The notes under the pieces: model-generated
What the model was told of the DNA's origin: nothing
Database searches by the model: none
What the model saw: only the letters and a program-made list of their open reading frames with translations
Source of the DNA: Methylococcaceae bacterium
GTDB lineage: Bacteria > Pseudomonadota > Gammaproteobacteria > Methylococcales > Methylomonadaceae
Assembly (NCBI GenBank): GCA_012959905.1
Contig: DUCI01000005.1
Span: 1,289-41,154, forward strand
Reading direction: 5' to 3'
DNA length: 39,866 bases
Translations under genes and position numbers: made by a program
In this document: piece after piece, positions 1 through 10,174 of the stretch
Numbering within the stretch: the stretch's first letter is position 1
Layout: the number at the start of each line of letters is the position of its first letter

Positions 1-351
1 CAACAAGGACGGGTGGATATTGATAGCGCCTAAAGGCGGTAGGGTGAAGATGGAAGGGGGTATTTTTTTGCTAAAGCAACAGGTAATAATTAAGTCTGCA
101 TGAAAGGATTTTATTTGATCGTAGTGGTTTTTAAGGGGCGCGTTAAGGTGAATGCAAGGGATATTATGCCAGCGAGCCAGTTGCTGCAGTGTTTCGTTAT
201 GTTCTAGATGAACGGGGAATAGTTCGGGTGCGTTAGGTGGTTGTGCATCAGAGGTAAAAAGGGCCACAATAGGTTGATTGAGCGTTATTAACGCGCGCAA
301 TGTTGAGAGTGCTAAGGGGCTCGATGAGCCGATGAAGATGATGTTAAGCAT
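1..351 (-). CDS. Formyltransferase-family protein, C-terminus beyond left edge (partial)
   Basis: The first 117 codons of a minus-strand gene are visible from an ATG at 351, and the frame stays open to base 1. The protein begins MLNIIFIGSSSPLALSTL and reaches GAINIHPSLL, the N-x-H-P-S-L-L motif of the folate-dependent formyltransferase fold (methionyl-tRNA formyltransferase, GART, ArnA). The Asn and His of the active site are present. The usual Fmt start (GTPDFA) is replaced by GSSSPLA, so this is probably a paralogue and not housekeeping Fmt. It lies 45 bases downstream of mtnA on the same strand, so co-transcription with the methionine-salvage genes is likely. The acceptor substrate cannot be told because the C-terminal domain is missing. 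Confidence 0.75.
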   Translation of the reverse strand, partial: MLNIIFIGSSSPLALSTLRALITLNQPIVALFTSDAQPPNAPELFPVHLEHNETLQQLARWHNIPCIHLNAPLKNHYDQIKSFHADLIITCCFSKKIPPSIFTLPPLGAINIHPSLL

Positions 352-396
352 CGTGTAGATAAAAAGTAGCCGTCGTATGTTACCGGGAGTTTTGAA

Positions 397-1440
397 TTAA
401 AATAGCATAGAAATACGCTCTTTATTGGGCTGTTTTACAATTCCTTTTTCAGTAATAAGTGCAGTCACTAAGTCCGCGGGTGTGACATCGAAAGCAGGGT
501 TTCTAACCTTGACGCCTTGGGCGGCCCAACGAAAATTTTGGTAACCGGTCACTTCTTCGCTAGGTCTTTCCTCAATCGGTATTTCGTTGCCCGTGTCAAT
601 GGAGCGATCTATTGTTGAGAGTGGGCAGGCGACATAAAAGGGAATGTTGTGTCGTTTCGCTAAAACGGCAACCATATAGGTGCCAATTTTATTGGCGACA
701 TCGCCATTACTGGCGACTCGATCGGTGCCGACAATGATGGCATCAATCTCACCGCAGTGCATGAGATGTCCAGCCATGTTGTCAGCAATGAGTGTGATCG
801 GGATGTTTTCTTGGACCATTTCCCAAGCCGTTAATCGTGCGCCTTGTAAAAAAGGCCGGGTTTCATCAGCAATAACAGATATTTTTTTTCCTGATTCTAC
901 AGCAGCACGGATAACACCTAATGCGGTACCGTAGCCCGCTGTGGCTAAGGCGCCGGCATTACAATGGGTTAAGACACGCGCACCATCGGGTAGTAGTGTC
1001 GCCCCAAAACGGCCCATGGTTTGGTTGGTCACGATATCTTCACGGGTTATCTGATGCGCCTCAGTTAATAAGATTGTGGCAAGTTGGCCGGGGCTTGATT
1101 TAGCGGCGGCAGTCATGGTTTGGTGCATTCTTTTTAGCGCCCAGAAAAGGTTAACAGCTGTCGGGCGGCTTTGCGACAAAACGGTAAAAGCCTTTTCCAT
1201 GCCGGCTAAGAAACTCTCGGTGTTAGCTTCCTTGAGGTTCAGTGCGGCTAATGCGACACCGTAGGCGGCAGCACAGCCAATTGCAGGGGCACCGCGAACG
1301 ACCATGGAACGGATTCCTTCTGCAACACCTTCTGCTGAATGGTAGGCAAGGTATTGGAAATCAGTGGGTAATATGCGTTGGTCAATCATTTCCAGATGAT
1401 CGTTGTGCCAGCGTAAGGTTTCAATGGTGTTTTTTTTCAT
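397..1440 (-). CDS. mtnA: S-methyl-5-thioribose-1-phosphate isomerase
   Basis: MtnA isomerises 5-methylthioribose-1-phosphate to 5-methylthioribulose-1-phosphate, the step after MtnP in cytosolic methionine salvage. The 347-residue length is normal for the family. Family motifs are seen in order: RGAPAIGCAAAYG (about 49-61), THCNAGALATAGYG (158-171) with catalytic Cys160, and IIVGTDRVASNGDVANKIG with Asp240. These two residues correspond to the catalytic Cys/Asp pair known for Bacillus MtnA. This makes the aIF2B-like subfamily assignment firm, as opposed to an eIF2B subunit or ribose-1,5-bisphosphate isomerase. The gene follows mtnP by about 100 bases on the same strand, which suggests one operon. 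The Shine-Dalgarno is weak. No mtnB, mtnC, mtnD or mtnK is seen in the window. Confidence 0.95.
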   Translation of the reverse strand: MKKNTIETLRWHNDHLEMIDQRILPTDFQYLAYHSAEGVAEGIRSMVVRGAPAIGCAAAYGVALAALNLKEANTESFLAGMEKAFTVLSQSRPTAVNLFWALKRMHQTMTAAAKSSPGQLATILLTEAHQITREDIVTNQTMGRFGATLLPDGARVLTHCNAGALATAGYGTALGVIRAAVESGKKISVIADETRPFLQGARLTAWEMVQENIPITLIADNMAGHLMHCGEIDAIIVGTDRVASNGDVANKIGTYMVAVLAKRHNIPFYVACPLSTIDRSIDTGNEIPIEERPSEEVTGYQNFRWAAQGVKVRNPAFDVTPADLVTALITEKGIVKQPNKERISMLF

Positions 1441-1538
1441 AACAGGTGCTGAATGGGTGGTTGGATAAAAAGTGATCGTGTGGGTTCAGTCATGTGTCCG
1501 GCATTTTAGTGCATAAAGCAGTGAGGGCAATAAAAAAA

Positions 1539-2420
1539 CTAGGTTGATTTAAGAACGCGTCCGGCAACGGCACTTAGTTTTTCTATCATCGCTTCATTTC
1601 GTGCCTCGGGAGGGGTGAGGATTGCATTTTGGAGGCTCTTTTTGCAATGACAGTTTGAGGCTGATGGGTCAGCATGGATGGTCGGGGCAACGTTTTTAAT
1701 CATAGACCGGCCATTATCGGCATTAGCGTGTAAAACGTTGAGTATGGCTTCAACCGAAACATTGTCATGTTCTGGATGCCAACAATCAAAGTCTGTGACC
1801 ATGGCAACAGTGGCATAACAGATTTCAGCTTCTCGCGCTAATTTAGCTTCAGGCATATTGGTCATCCCAATCACATCACAATTCCAACTACGATACAGGT
1901 TGGATTCGGCTAAGGTTGAAAATTGAGGGCCCTCCATGACTAAATAGGTACCCCCCCGGACGACTTCAATGCCGCAATTTCGAGTGGCTTTTTCAATGTG
2001 ATCACCCAGACGACCACACACCGGGTGTGCCATAGACACATGGGCGACTAAACCGGGGCCAAAAAAACTCTTTTCTCGGGCAAAAGTACGATCAATAAAT
2101 TGATCCACGATAACAAACATACCCGGTGTTAGTTTTTCCTGAAGAGAGCCAACGGCGCTAACAGAAATAATATCAGTGACCCCTGCTTTTTTGAGGATGT
2201 CGATGTTAGCACGGAAATTAATTTGGGAAGGTGGGGTTTGATGGCCACGTCCGTGGCGCGGTAAGAATACAATTTTTTGGTTATTGAGTTCACCACACAA
2301 CAGTGCGTCAGAAGGTTCCCCAAAAGCGGACGGAAATTTTTGCCATGAGGTGTTTTGTAAACCGTCAATGTCATAAAGACCGCTACCACCAATAATACCC
2401 AGCACGGGTTTGTTGTTCAT
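1539..2420 (-). CDS. mtnP: S-methyl-5'-thioadenosine phosphorylase
   Basis: MtnP cleaves methylthioadenosine, the by-product of polyamine synthesis, with phosphate to give adenine and methylthioribose-1-phosphate, which is the substrate of MtnA next door. The 293-residue protein has the PNP/MTAP family-2 features: GIIGGSGLYDIDG near the N-terminus (phosphate loop), PRHGRGHQTPPSQINFRAN (about 54-72), VMEGPQFSTLAES, and GMTNMPEAKLAREAE followed by TDFDCW near 210-220. The ATG is preceded by AAAGGAA at suitable spacing, which supports this start. It is the first gene of the minus-strand set mtnP-mtnA-formyltransferase and is divergent from the CysZ-like gene. A purine nucleoside phosphorylase of the same fold is the alternative, but the adjacent mtnA favours MTA as substrate. 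Confidence 0.93.
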   Translation of the reverse strand: MNNKPVLGIIGGSGLYDIDGLQNTSWQKFPSAFGEPSDALLCGELNNQKIVFLPRHGRGHQTPPSQINFRANIDILKKAGVTDIISVSAVGSLQEKLTPGMFVIVDQFIDRTFAREKSFFGPGLVAHVSMAHPVCGRLGDHIEKATRNCGIEVVRGGTYLVMEGPQFSTLAESNLYRSWNCDVIGMTNMPEAKLAREAEICYATVAMVTDFDCWHPEHDNVSVEAILNVLHANADNGRSMIKNVAPTIHADPSASNCHCKKSLQNAILTPPEARNEAMIEKLSAVAGRVLKST

Positions 2421-2558
2421 CGTTAAATTCCTTTAATCGGTTGTTTAGAGCGACTACTATAATAACCAATCATTGTGAAGAAGGGTTTTTTTTTGGGGAT
2501 TATTGCCGGCATGACTACCGTGTTAAAAAAGTTTTATTACCTGGAATAAAAACCTTAA

Positions 2559-2587
2559 TTGTAACGAATTGATAGCCGCGTTATGAT
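2559..2587 (+). promoter_or_regulatory. Candidate sigma-70 promoter for the CysZ-like gene
   Basis: TTGTAA (2559-2564), a 17-base spacer and TATGAT (2582-2587) lie in the divergent gap between mtnP and the CysZ-like gene, about 108 bases before its ATG. The -35 box matches consensus at four of six positions and the -10 box at five of six. This is a sequence match only. Confidence 0.45.
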
Positions 2588-2694
2588 AACTTTTAGTGCG
2601 TCGATCGTTCGGTCAATCGTCACAAACGAATAAATCAAATGGATGAGAGGTACGTGGCTACCTAAGTCTATAACCGTATAAGAGTATCAGTAAA

Positions 2695-3429
2695 ATGACA
2701 GAGATAAAGATTGATAGTAAGAAAGCAAATAATCCATTATTTGTATTTTCATGTTTAATGCGTGGGTTTTCTGATTTGCGCCGGCCGGCGTATCGTAAAT
2801 ATTTGATTGCGCCCTTGTTAATTAATATGGCTTTATATTTAGGGGTGTTTGTTTCGGGGTGGTATTATTTTTCGGGTTTCTTAACGGCAATAGTTCCGGA
2901 TTGGCTCAGTTGGCTGAATTGGTTGATTTGGCCTATTTTTGTCATAGGTTTTTTAATGGTTGGGGTTTTTACGTTCACCATTTTGGCTAATATTTTAGCC
3001 GCTCCTTTCTACAGTCGCCTGGCTATTGAAGCTAAGCAATTATCTGGGACCCAAGGAATAATTGAGGCGTCGGATCATACGGTTTGGATGAGTATGCGGT
3101 CGGAATTAAAGCGACTCAGTTATTTGGGTAAATTTGCCATTCCACTACTGCTGCTTTTTGTTATTCCTGGGCTTAATTTATTGGCACCGATTTGTTGGGT
3201 TTTATTTGCCGCATGGGCCCTATGTTTAGAATATATGGCTTATTCTTTTGAGACCGAAGGGCTGTTATTTGTAGATCAACGTGATCAAGTTAAACGCGCT
3301 CGTTGGGGGGGGTTAATGTTTGGTGGTCTGGTAATGATTGGAATGAGTATTCCTATCGTTAATTTTGTGGTTCCTGCAGCGGCTATTATTGGTGCAACTA
3401 TTTACCGCGCAGATATTAAAGTGACATAG
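2695..3429 (+). CDS. cysZ: CysZ/EI24-family inner-membrane protein
   Basis: This 244-residue integral membrane protein has hydrophobic segments at about 40-62, 75-100, 148-178 and 205-235. It has the family's N-terminal stretch F.CLMRGFSDLRRPAYRKYLIAPLLINM and the central ILAAPFYSRLAIE, both typical of the EI24 domain. Characterised members (E. coli CysZ) move sulfate into the cytoplasm for cysteine synthesis. Many gammaproteobacterial homologues are unlinked to sulfur genes, as here, so sulfate transport is a family inference. The lipoprotein gene that follows starts 39 bases downstream and is probably co-transcribed. The start is the ATG at 2695, with a weak AAGAG-type ribosome site. Confidence 0.8.
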   Translation: MTEIKIDSKKANNPLFVFSCLMRGFSDLRRPAYRKYLIAPLLINMALYLGVFVSGWYYFSGFLTAIVPDWLSWLNWLIWPIFVIGFLMVGVFTFTILANILAAPFYSRLAIEAKQLSGTQGIIEASDHTVWMSMRSELKRLSYLGKFAIPLLLLFVIPGLNLLAPICWVLFAAWALCLEYMAYSFETEGLLFVDQRDQVKRARWGGLMFGGLVMIGMSIPIVNFVVPAAAIIGATIYRADIKVT

Positions 3430-3468
3430 ATATTATAACTACGTTTATTTTCATTAGAAGGTGAAGTC

Positions 3469-4020
3469 ATGATTAAGCAGGTATTATCGGGATATCGGTC
3501 TGGGTTGATGGTTGTCATAGCATTGTTTTCACTGTTTCTTTTCGGTTGCGAAAGTAAGCAGGAGCCCAATACGTTGTTAACAGGAAAGAGCTTGGCTAAG
3601 CAAAACTTTGATGGGGCTTATACGTTGAAGGGGTTAGTCAGTAACGATAAGCAGACGATCAAAAATGGACGGGTAGAGGCGGCCAACCTCAGTGGTCAAA
3701 TCCTGGCGACGAGTTTATTGGTTGATAATGCACGCTACCGTATTGAATTACCGGCAGGCACCGCTTATCCGGTTATTTTAACCGCTTTTTCTAGCAGTGA
3801 TTCTGAGCAGTTAAGAGTGGTTGTAACTGACCCTACACTGGTTAATTTTGATATCACCAGTTTAACAACCTCGATTGCGGATCAAGCCAAGGAAATGGGC
3901 GGTTATACGAAAAATAATTTACAGCGGGCGGCTATTGGTGGCGTTGCTGTTCCGGAAAGAGATACGTCTCAGGCTGGTTTTAGAGGCGATCCAACGAAGC
4001 AATTTGGGGGGTGGCACTAA
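3469..4020 (+). CDS. Predicted lipoprotein of unknown function
   Basis: I do not recognise this gene. The 183-residue product starts with a type II signal peptide: basic N-terminus, hydrophobic run at 13-25 and lipobox LFGC with Cys27 as the lipidation site. The mature part (about 50-150) is rich in alternating hydrophobic and polar residues, with ARYRIELPAGTAYPVILTAF resembling a small Ig-like or carboxypeptidase-regulatory beta-sandwich. The C-terminus is Gly/aromatic-rich and ends GDPTKQFGGWH. The start is well supported by AGAAGGTG five bases before the ATG. It follows the CysZ-like gene on the same strand and runs convergently into mtaB. Localisation at the inner face of the outer membrane or the periplasmic face of the inner membrane is inferred from the lipobox. 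Confidence 0.8.
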   Translation: MIKQVLSGYRSGLMVVIALFSLFLFGCESKQEPNTLLTGKSLAKQNFDGAYTLKGLVSNDKQTIKNGRVEAANLSGQILATSLLVDNARYRIELPAGTAYPVILTAFSSSDSEQLRVVVTDPTLVNFDITSLTTSIADQAKEMGGYTKNNLQRAAIGGVAVPERDTSQAGFRGDPTKQFGGWH

Positions 4021-4043
4021 GTTTATCGCGCAGTAATAGCATG

Positions 4044-5333
4044 TTAATGCGTTAGCGTTACCGTAATGTGATCGTCTTGAGCACGGACTAAGTGGCAGTT
4101 TATTATTTTATTTTCTATGGTGGTAAAAGGCTCTATTTCGGTGGTAACGCGTAGATAATTAGGGGTGTACCCTGAAACCTGTACCGTGCCTTGTTCGGTT
4201 AGTTGATGTTGGCTTTCCCAGAGTACAGGGAAGGTTTGACCGAGGTGCTGTTGATAGTTTTTTTGTTTCATTTCTTTTGCAAGTTGATGCAATGCTTGGC
4301 TGCGTTCTTTTTTTATCGATGTGGGCACGGCATGAGGTAATTTTGCCGCATGGGTCCCATTACGCGGGGAGTAGCTAAAAATATGGATGTGGGCAAAATC
4401 CATGGATTTAATAAATTGGTAGCTTTGTTGCCATTCCTGTTCGGTTTCTCCAGGGAAGCCGACAATAATATCGGTGCTGATGTTGAAGTGTTCTATTTGC
4501 TCGCGTGCGCGGGTGATTATTTGAGCAAACTCTTCTGTTTTGCAACGGCGAGCCATGCGTTGAAGTACAGTGTTACAACCACTTTGTAACGGTAAGTGCA
4601 GGTGCGGCATTAATCGGGTGTTTTTAAATAAGGTAAAAAAATCTGCGGGTAAATCCCACGGTTCCAATGAACCTAAGCGCACCCGAGGGATGCGGGTCTG
4701 TTCTAGTATTTGAGTAATAAGCGCGGTCAAATGGCTGTTAATATCTGAGCCATATCCCCCTAAGTGAACACCCGTGAGAATAACTTCTTGAATACCCTCA
4801 TCGTGCAAGTTGTTAATTTCTTCAACAATGGCCGCAACTGGGCGGCTGCTTTCTTGGCCCCGAGCTACGGTCACAATGCAGAAGGTACATTTATAGCGAC
4901 AGCCGTCCTGAACCTTAATGAAAGCGCGTTGACGGCCGCGTTTAAATAATGAAAATTCACTCGGTTCCGTTGCCATGGCAGGCATGTCAATGCTGTTAAC
5001 CGTTGAGAGCGATAGGGGAACGAGATTATCTTTATCTTTGTTGCTAATAACAAGGTCTACACCCAACATCTCAGCGGCTTCATCAGGGTTTAAAGTCACA
5101 TAGCAGCCACTAACAATTAGTTTGGCTTCTGGGTTGTTGCGATGAATGCGCCGAATAAGTTGTCTTGATTTTCTTACGGCTCCTTGCGTCACGGCGCAAG
5201 AATTAATAACGATTAGGTTGGCATGGTCTTGTTCGAGGGTAATGGAATGACCTGCTTTTTGAAATTCCTGAGCCCACGTCTCGAGCTCAGCTTCGTTAAG
5301 GCGGCAGCCAAGTGTTTTTAGGTGAACCTGCAT
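4044..5333 (-). CDS. mtaB: tRNA (t6A37) C2-methylthiotransferase MtaB
   Basis: MtaB is a radical-SAM enzyme that converts t6A at position 37 of ANN-decoding tRNAs to ms2t6A. The 429-residue protein has the three-domain methylthiotransferase layout. The N-terminal UPF0004 domain carries cluster cysteines in LKTLGCRLNEAE, VINSCAVT and IVSGCYV. The radical-SAM core has CRYKCTFCIVTVARG (CxxxCxxC), and a C-terminal TRAM-like region follows. KTLGCRLNEAE is the MtaB-type start and differs from MiaB and RimO. It ends convergently 23 bases from the lipoprotein gene. The t6A that it needs is made by a pathway that includes TsaE, encoded at 20456-20866. E. coli lacks this enzyme. Confidence 0.9.
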   Translation of the reverse strand: MQVHLKTLGCRLNEAELETWAQEFQKAGHSITLEQDHANLIVINSCAVTQGAVRKSRQLIRRIHRNNPEAKLIVSGCYVTLNPDEAAEMLGVDLVISNKDKDNLVPLSLSTVNSIDMPAMATEPSEFSLFKRGRQRAFIKVQDGCRYKCTFCIVTVARGQESSRPVAAIVEEINNLHDEGIQEVILTGVHLGGYGSDINSHLTALITQILEQTRIPRVRLGSLEPWDLPADFFTLFKNTRLMPHLHLPLQSGCNTVLQRMARRCKTEEFAQIITRAREQIEHFNISTDIIVGFPGETEQEWQQSYQFIKSMDFAHIHIFSYSPRNGTHAAKLPHAVPTSIKKERSQALHQLAKEMKQKNYQQHLGQTFPVLWESQHQLTEQGTVQVSGYTPNYLRVTTEIEPFTTIENKIINCHLVRAQDDHITVTLTH

Positions 5334-5473
5334 GAGGGTGTATGAGTGTCTTTGATTGGTCTAAAAAATTGAAGGGTTATTATAAGATTATTTATCAGCA
5401 GACAAAAGTTATTTAAGGTAATTAGGTCTTTGATGAACGGTTTAGTGCCATGAGTGTTCTGGAGTCTAGTCGA

Positions 5474-6703
5474 TTAACCAAAAAACCAATAGCTCACGGC
5501 GATCGCAGCGGTAATCCCGCCTATATCGGCTATCAGCCCGCAACTTGCTGCATGGCGAATGTTTTTTATGCCCACAGCACCAAAGTAGACAGCTAGGACA
5601 TAAAAAGTAGTTTCGGTACTGCCTTGAACGATTGCCGCCATGCGCCCTGAGAAAGAGTCAGCGCCATGGGTCTGCATGGTTTCTACCATCATGGCACGTG
5701 CACCACTGCCGCTAAAAGGTTTCATTAGTGCGGTGGGGAGTGCATCGATAAAACGGTCGTCAACATTGAAATAGCGTACCGTAGAACGGACGAGCTCTTG
5801 GCCTATATCTAAGGCGCCACTGGCTCTAAAAACACCGATGGCAACTAACATGGCAACGAGATAAGGGATGATGGTCTTCGCCGTCTCAAAGCCTTCTTTA
5901 GCGCCGTCAATAAAGGCCTCATAAGCATTTACTTTATAGTAAATAGCACCGAGCATGAAGGTGATCACCAGAGAAAATAAAATAGTATTGCTCAGTAATG
6001 CTGATTGTTGTTGCATACTGGCCTGGTCTAATTGAGAGAAGTAAATTAATAAGCTGCTCAATAACAAGGTAAACCCACCTAAGTAACTTAAAATGATTTT
6101 ATCCAAAAGGTTTATTTTTTGAATAAAGGCAACGGCTAACAGGCCTACGATGCTTGAAATGTAGGTGGCCAGTAAAATAGGTATAAACACATCACTGGGA
6201 TGTAAAGCACCCAGTTGAGCACGGTACGCAAAGATGGTAACCGGGAATAAGGTGACCGAAGAGGTATTGATGACCAAGAAGAGTATCTGTGCATTACTCG
6301 CTGTTTCAGGATCTGGATTGAGTGTTTGCAATTCTTTCATTGCCTTTATGCCTAAAGGTGTAGCGGCATTATCAAGACCTAAGGCATTAGCTGACATATT
6401 CATGACAATAGCACCTAATGCGGGGTGGTCTTTGGGGATTTCCGGCATCAGGCGTTGAAATAAAGGATAGAGCCCGCGCGTGAGTAGCGTAATAAAACCG
6501 CTACGCTCACCTATTCGCATGATCCCAAGCCATAGGCAAAGAATGCCGGTTAAGCCTAAGGAAATCTCAAACGCTGTCTTAGCCATGGTAAACATGGCGG
6601 TTATCAGTTCGTTAAAAATATTCTGGTCACCCAGAAAGACCAGCTTTATTGCGGCCGTTAGAAAAGCAACAATAAAGAAAAATAGCCAAATAAAATTGAG
6701 CAA
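5474..6703 (-). CDS. Nucleoside-recognition (Gate) domain membrane protein, SpmA/SpmB-type fusion
   Basis: This 409-residue polytopic membrane protein has two Gate-type halves that are separate SpmA and SpmB proteins in spore-formers. The first half carries MNMSANALGLDNAATPLGIKAM (about 106-127) and the second carries GSGARAMMVETMQTHGADSF and GSTETTFYVLAVYFG near 330-375. Fused versions are common in non-sporulating Gram-negatives, so sporulation is not implied, and the transported substrate is unknown. The start is a TTG at 6703 with an AAGG ribosome-binding core seven bases upstream on the minus strand. No better ATG is available near the first hydrophobic segment. It sits alone between mtaB and purB. 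Confidence 0.85.
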   Translation of the reverse strand: MLNFIWLFFFIVAFLTAAIKLVFLGDQNIFNELITAMFTMAKTAFEISLGLTGILCLWLGIMRIGERSGFITLLTRGLYPLFQRLMPEIPKDHPALGAIVMNMSANALGLDNAATPLGIKAMKELQTLNPDPETASNAQILFLVINTSSVTLFPVTIFAYRAQLGALHPSDVFIPILLATYISSIVGLLAVAFIQKINLLDKIILSYLGGFTLLLSSLLIYFSQLDQASMQQQSALLSNTILFSLVITFMLGAIYYKVNAYEAFIDGAKEGFETAKTIIPYLVAMLVAIGVFRASGALDIGQELVRSTVRYFNVDDRFIDALPTALMKPFSGSGARAMMVETMQTHGADSFSGRMAAIVQGSTETTFYVLAVYFGAVGIKNIRHAASCGLIADIGGITAAIAVSYWFFG

Positions 6704-6758
6704 CCTGAAGCCTTAATTGATGAACGAGAAGGTAAGTATATACCCTAACATTATTTAT

Positions 6759-8126
<1,368 letters not shown>

Positions 8127-8177
8127 TTAATTTCCTGTTATATTTTATATCGTATTTTAGGGTAAATCGTTTAAGGG

Positions 8178-9266
8178 TTATCTGTTTTCAGCAAAGTCAA
8201 TGATTCCGCCGCCCAAGCAAATGTCTTGATCATAGAAGACAACGGATTGACCCGGTGTGATAGCGCGTTGAGGTTCTTCAAAGGTGACGCGATACCGATC
8301 CGTAGATAGCGGTTCAATTTGACAGGCCTGGTCCGCTTGGCGATAGCGTATTTTAGCCGTGCAGGATTGAATGCTCGTGGGTGGGTTTTCGCTAACCCAA
8401 TCAAATTGACTGGCGGTCAGAGAATTATGAAACAGTAACGGGTGATTATGCCCCTGACCAACAATGAGCGTGTTGTTGCTCAAGTTTTTGTTGAGGACAT
8501 ACCAAGGTTCTTCAGATGCACCCTTGACGCCCCCTATACCCAGACCTTGTCTTTGACCTATTGTATAATACATTAGACCTTGATGGGCGCTGACCAGTTG
8601 GCCTTCAGGGGTGCGCATTTCCCCGGGCTGCGTGGGTAGATAGCGCTTTAAGAATTGAGTGAACTTGCGTTCGCCAATAAAACAAATTCCGGTGCTGTCT
8701 TTTTTTTGATGATTATCAAAACCAGAGCGACTAGCTAAATCGCGTAGTTCAGGTTTATGAATATCGCCAATAGGGAAGAGTATTTTGGCTAATTGCGATT
8801 GTTTGAGTGTATACAAGAAATAACTCTGTTCTTTGTTGGGGTCACGTCCTTTACGTAAAAAATAGCGACCCTCTTCTTGGGTGACGCGTGCATAGTGTCC
8901 GGTCGCTATATAGTCAGCGCCCAGATTAAAAGAATAATCGAGGAAAGCCTTAAATTTAATATGTTTATTACAAAGAATATCGGGATTAGGGGTTCTTCCT
9001 GATTTATATTCTTCAAGGAATATTTCAAAAACCTGGTCCCAATATTCACTGGCAAAGTTAACGGTTTTAAGGGGAATGTTTAGGGTGTCACAAACTTGTT
9101 GAGCATCTTTGATGTCAGCTAAGGCAGTACATTCATCGGTACCGTCATCTTCTTCCCAGTTTTTCATAAATAAGCCAGTCACTTGATGGCCTTGTTCAAC
9201 CAGTTTAAGGGCGGTTACGGAGGAGTCAACGCCACCGGACATGCCTACGACAATATGTTTAGTCAT
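8178..9266 (-). CDS. mnmA: tRNA-specific 2-thiouridylase
   Basis: MnmA places sulfur on U34 of the Lys, Glu and Gln tRNAs, using ATP to adenylate the base and persulfide sulfur from the relay. The 362-residue protein has the PP-loop [15 protein letters not shown] (8-22), the catalytic-Cys motif [15 protein letters not shown] (about 97-111) and the second cysteine in [13 protein letters not shown] (about 190-202). The C-terminal beta-barrel ends in [16 protein letters not shown]. The start ATG at 9266 overlaps the TGA of nudJ in an ATGA arrangement, so the two genes are translationally coupled. Length and motifs match the family fully. Confidence 0.97.
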   Translation of the reverse strand: MTKHIVVGMSGGVDSSVTALKLVEQGHQVTGLFMKNWEEDDGTDECTALADIKDAQQVCDTLNIPLKTVNFASEYWDQVFEIFLEEYKSGRTPNPDILCNKHIKFKAFLDYSFNLGADYIATGHYARVTQEEGRYFLRKGRDPNKEQSYFLYTLKQSQLAKILFPIGDIHKPELRDLASRSGFDNHQKKDSTGICFIGERKFTQFLKRYLPTQPGEMRTPEGQLVSAHQGLMYYTIGQRQGLGIGGVKGASEEPWYVLNKNLSNNTLIVGQGHNHPLLFHNSLTASQFDWVSENPPTSIQSCTAKIRYRQADQACQIEPLSTDRYRVTFEEPQRAITPGQSVVFYDQDICLGGGIIDFAENR

Positions 9267-9730
9267 GCGTTTATTAATGAATTAAGCAAAGTTAAAGGGA
9301 TGCGTTGTCCGGCTAAGTAGTGGTCGATAGATTCAAGGACTAAAGGGCTGCGTAATTGTTTTGGATGAAGATTTAAATCATCGTAGTCTAGCCAGTGGGT
9401 GGCAACAATGCCGTCGTCTAAAGAAAGTGATGGATTGGGTTCAGAAACGGTTCCGGTAAAGCAGACCCGTAAAAAGGTCGGAAACTGAGCCTGTTTGCGC
9501 CATAATTGGATGGCAATAAGTGCAGAGGGTACAAACTGACAGGTGGTTTCTTCAAGCACTTCACGTTTGATAGCCGTAATAAGATCTTCGCCGTCTTCTA
9601 GGTGTCCTGCAGGTTGATTGAAAACCAATTGTCCAGAGCATTGCTCTTCTACCATTAGAAACTGGTGGTTTTTTTCGATGACTGCAGCAACAGTAACATG
9701 CGGTTTCCAAATTAGATTAGGTTCGGTCAT
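9263..9730 (-). CDS. nudJ: Nudix hydrolase, NudJ type
   Basis: NudJ-type enzymes hydrolyse nucleoside di- and triphosphates and thiamine-pyrimidine pyrophosphate in the cytoplasm. The product (155 residues from the ATG at 9730) starts [19 protein letters not shown]. It carries a Nudix box [20 protein letters not shown] with the metal-binding REVLEE, and the NudJ-like tail [21 protein letters not shown]. The Gly that normally follows the glutamates (EETG) is Thr here. An in-frame TTG at 9754 would add eight residues, but the ATG starts closer to the conserved KPHVTVA. The stop overlaps the mnmA start by four bases. The order nudJ-mnmA-purB matches gammaproteobacteria and supports the assignment. 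Confidence 0.9.
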   Translation of the reverse strand: MTEPNLIWKPHVTVAAVIEKNHQFLMVEEQCSGQLVFNQPAGHLEDGEDLITAIKREVLEETTCQFVPSALIAIQLWRKQAQFPTFLRVCFTGTVSEPNPSLSLDDGIVATHWLDYDDLNLHPKQLRSPLVLESIDHYLAGQRIPLTLLNSLINA

Positions 9731-9842
9731 TAAATAAAAAAGATTAGGTAGCAATAGCTATAAAACAAATTTGAGATATAATTTAATTTTAACATTTCAC
9801 GACTTTCTTTTACGATAATCGTTGAATTATTTTTTGGTGTTT

Positions 9843-10166
9843 ATGTCTGATATTGACCCTAATGACAATAAGAGTGGCGATTTAGCTGTTCAAGATGTCG
9901 CTCCTAAATTAAAGAAGCCGCCCTTATACAAAGTTGTTTTATTGAATGATGACTTTACGCCTATGGACTTTGTAGTCGATATTTTGGTACATTTCTTCTC
10001 AATGTCCGAAGAAAAGGCAACACGTGTGATGCTGCATGTTCATACTCGAGGTGTTGGCGTTTGTGGCATTTTTTCTAAAGATGTTGCTGAAACAAAAGTA
10101 GAATTGGTGAATCAGCATGCTCGTGAGCATCAGCATCCCCTTAAATGTTCAATGGAAAAAGTTTAA
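9843..10166 (+). CDS. clpS: ATP-dependent Clp protease adaptor ClpS
   Basis: ClpS captures proteins with N-terminal Leu, Phe, Tyr or Trp and delivers them to ClpAP. From the ATG at 9843 the protein has 107 residues. An upstream in-frame TTG at 9822 would only extend the variable N-terminus. The core has [20 protein letters not shown], matching the known N-degron pocket (Asn-Asp-Asp and Thr), then [15 protein letters not shown] with the conserved His. The acidic flexible start is typical, since this tail enters the ClpA pore. clpA begins nine bases after the stop, so one transcript is expected. It is divergent from nudJ. Confidence 0.97.
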   Translation: MSDIDPNDNKSGDLAVQDVAPKLKKPPLYKVVLLNDDFTPMDFVVDILVHFFSMSEEKATRVMLHVHTRGVGVCGIFSKDVAETKVELVNQHAREHQHPLKCSMEKV

Positions 10167-10174
10167 TTTAAATT

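Noticed and set aside
2421-2694. SAM-type riboswitch before mtnP
   Set aside because: The methionine-salvage context suggested one, but no SAM-aptamer helices or conserved core were visible in the gap.
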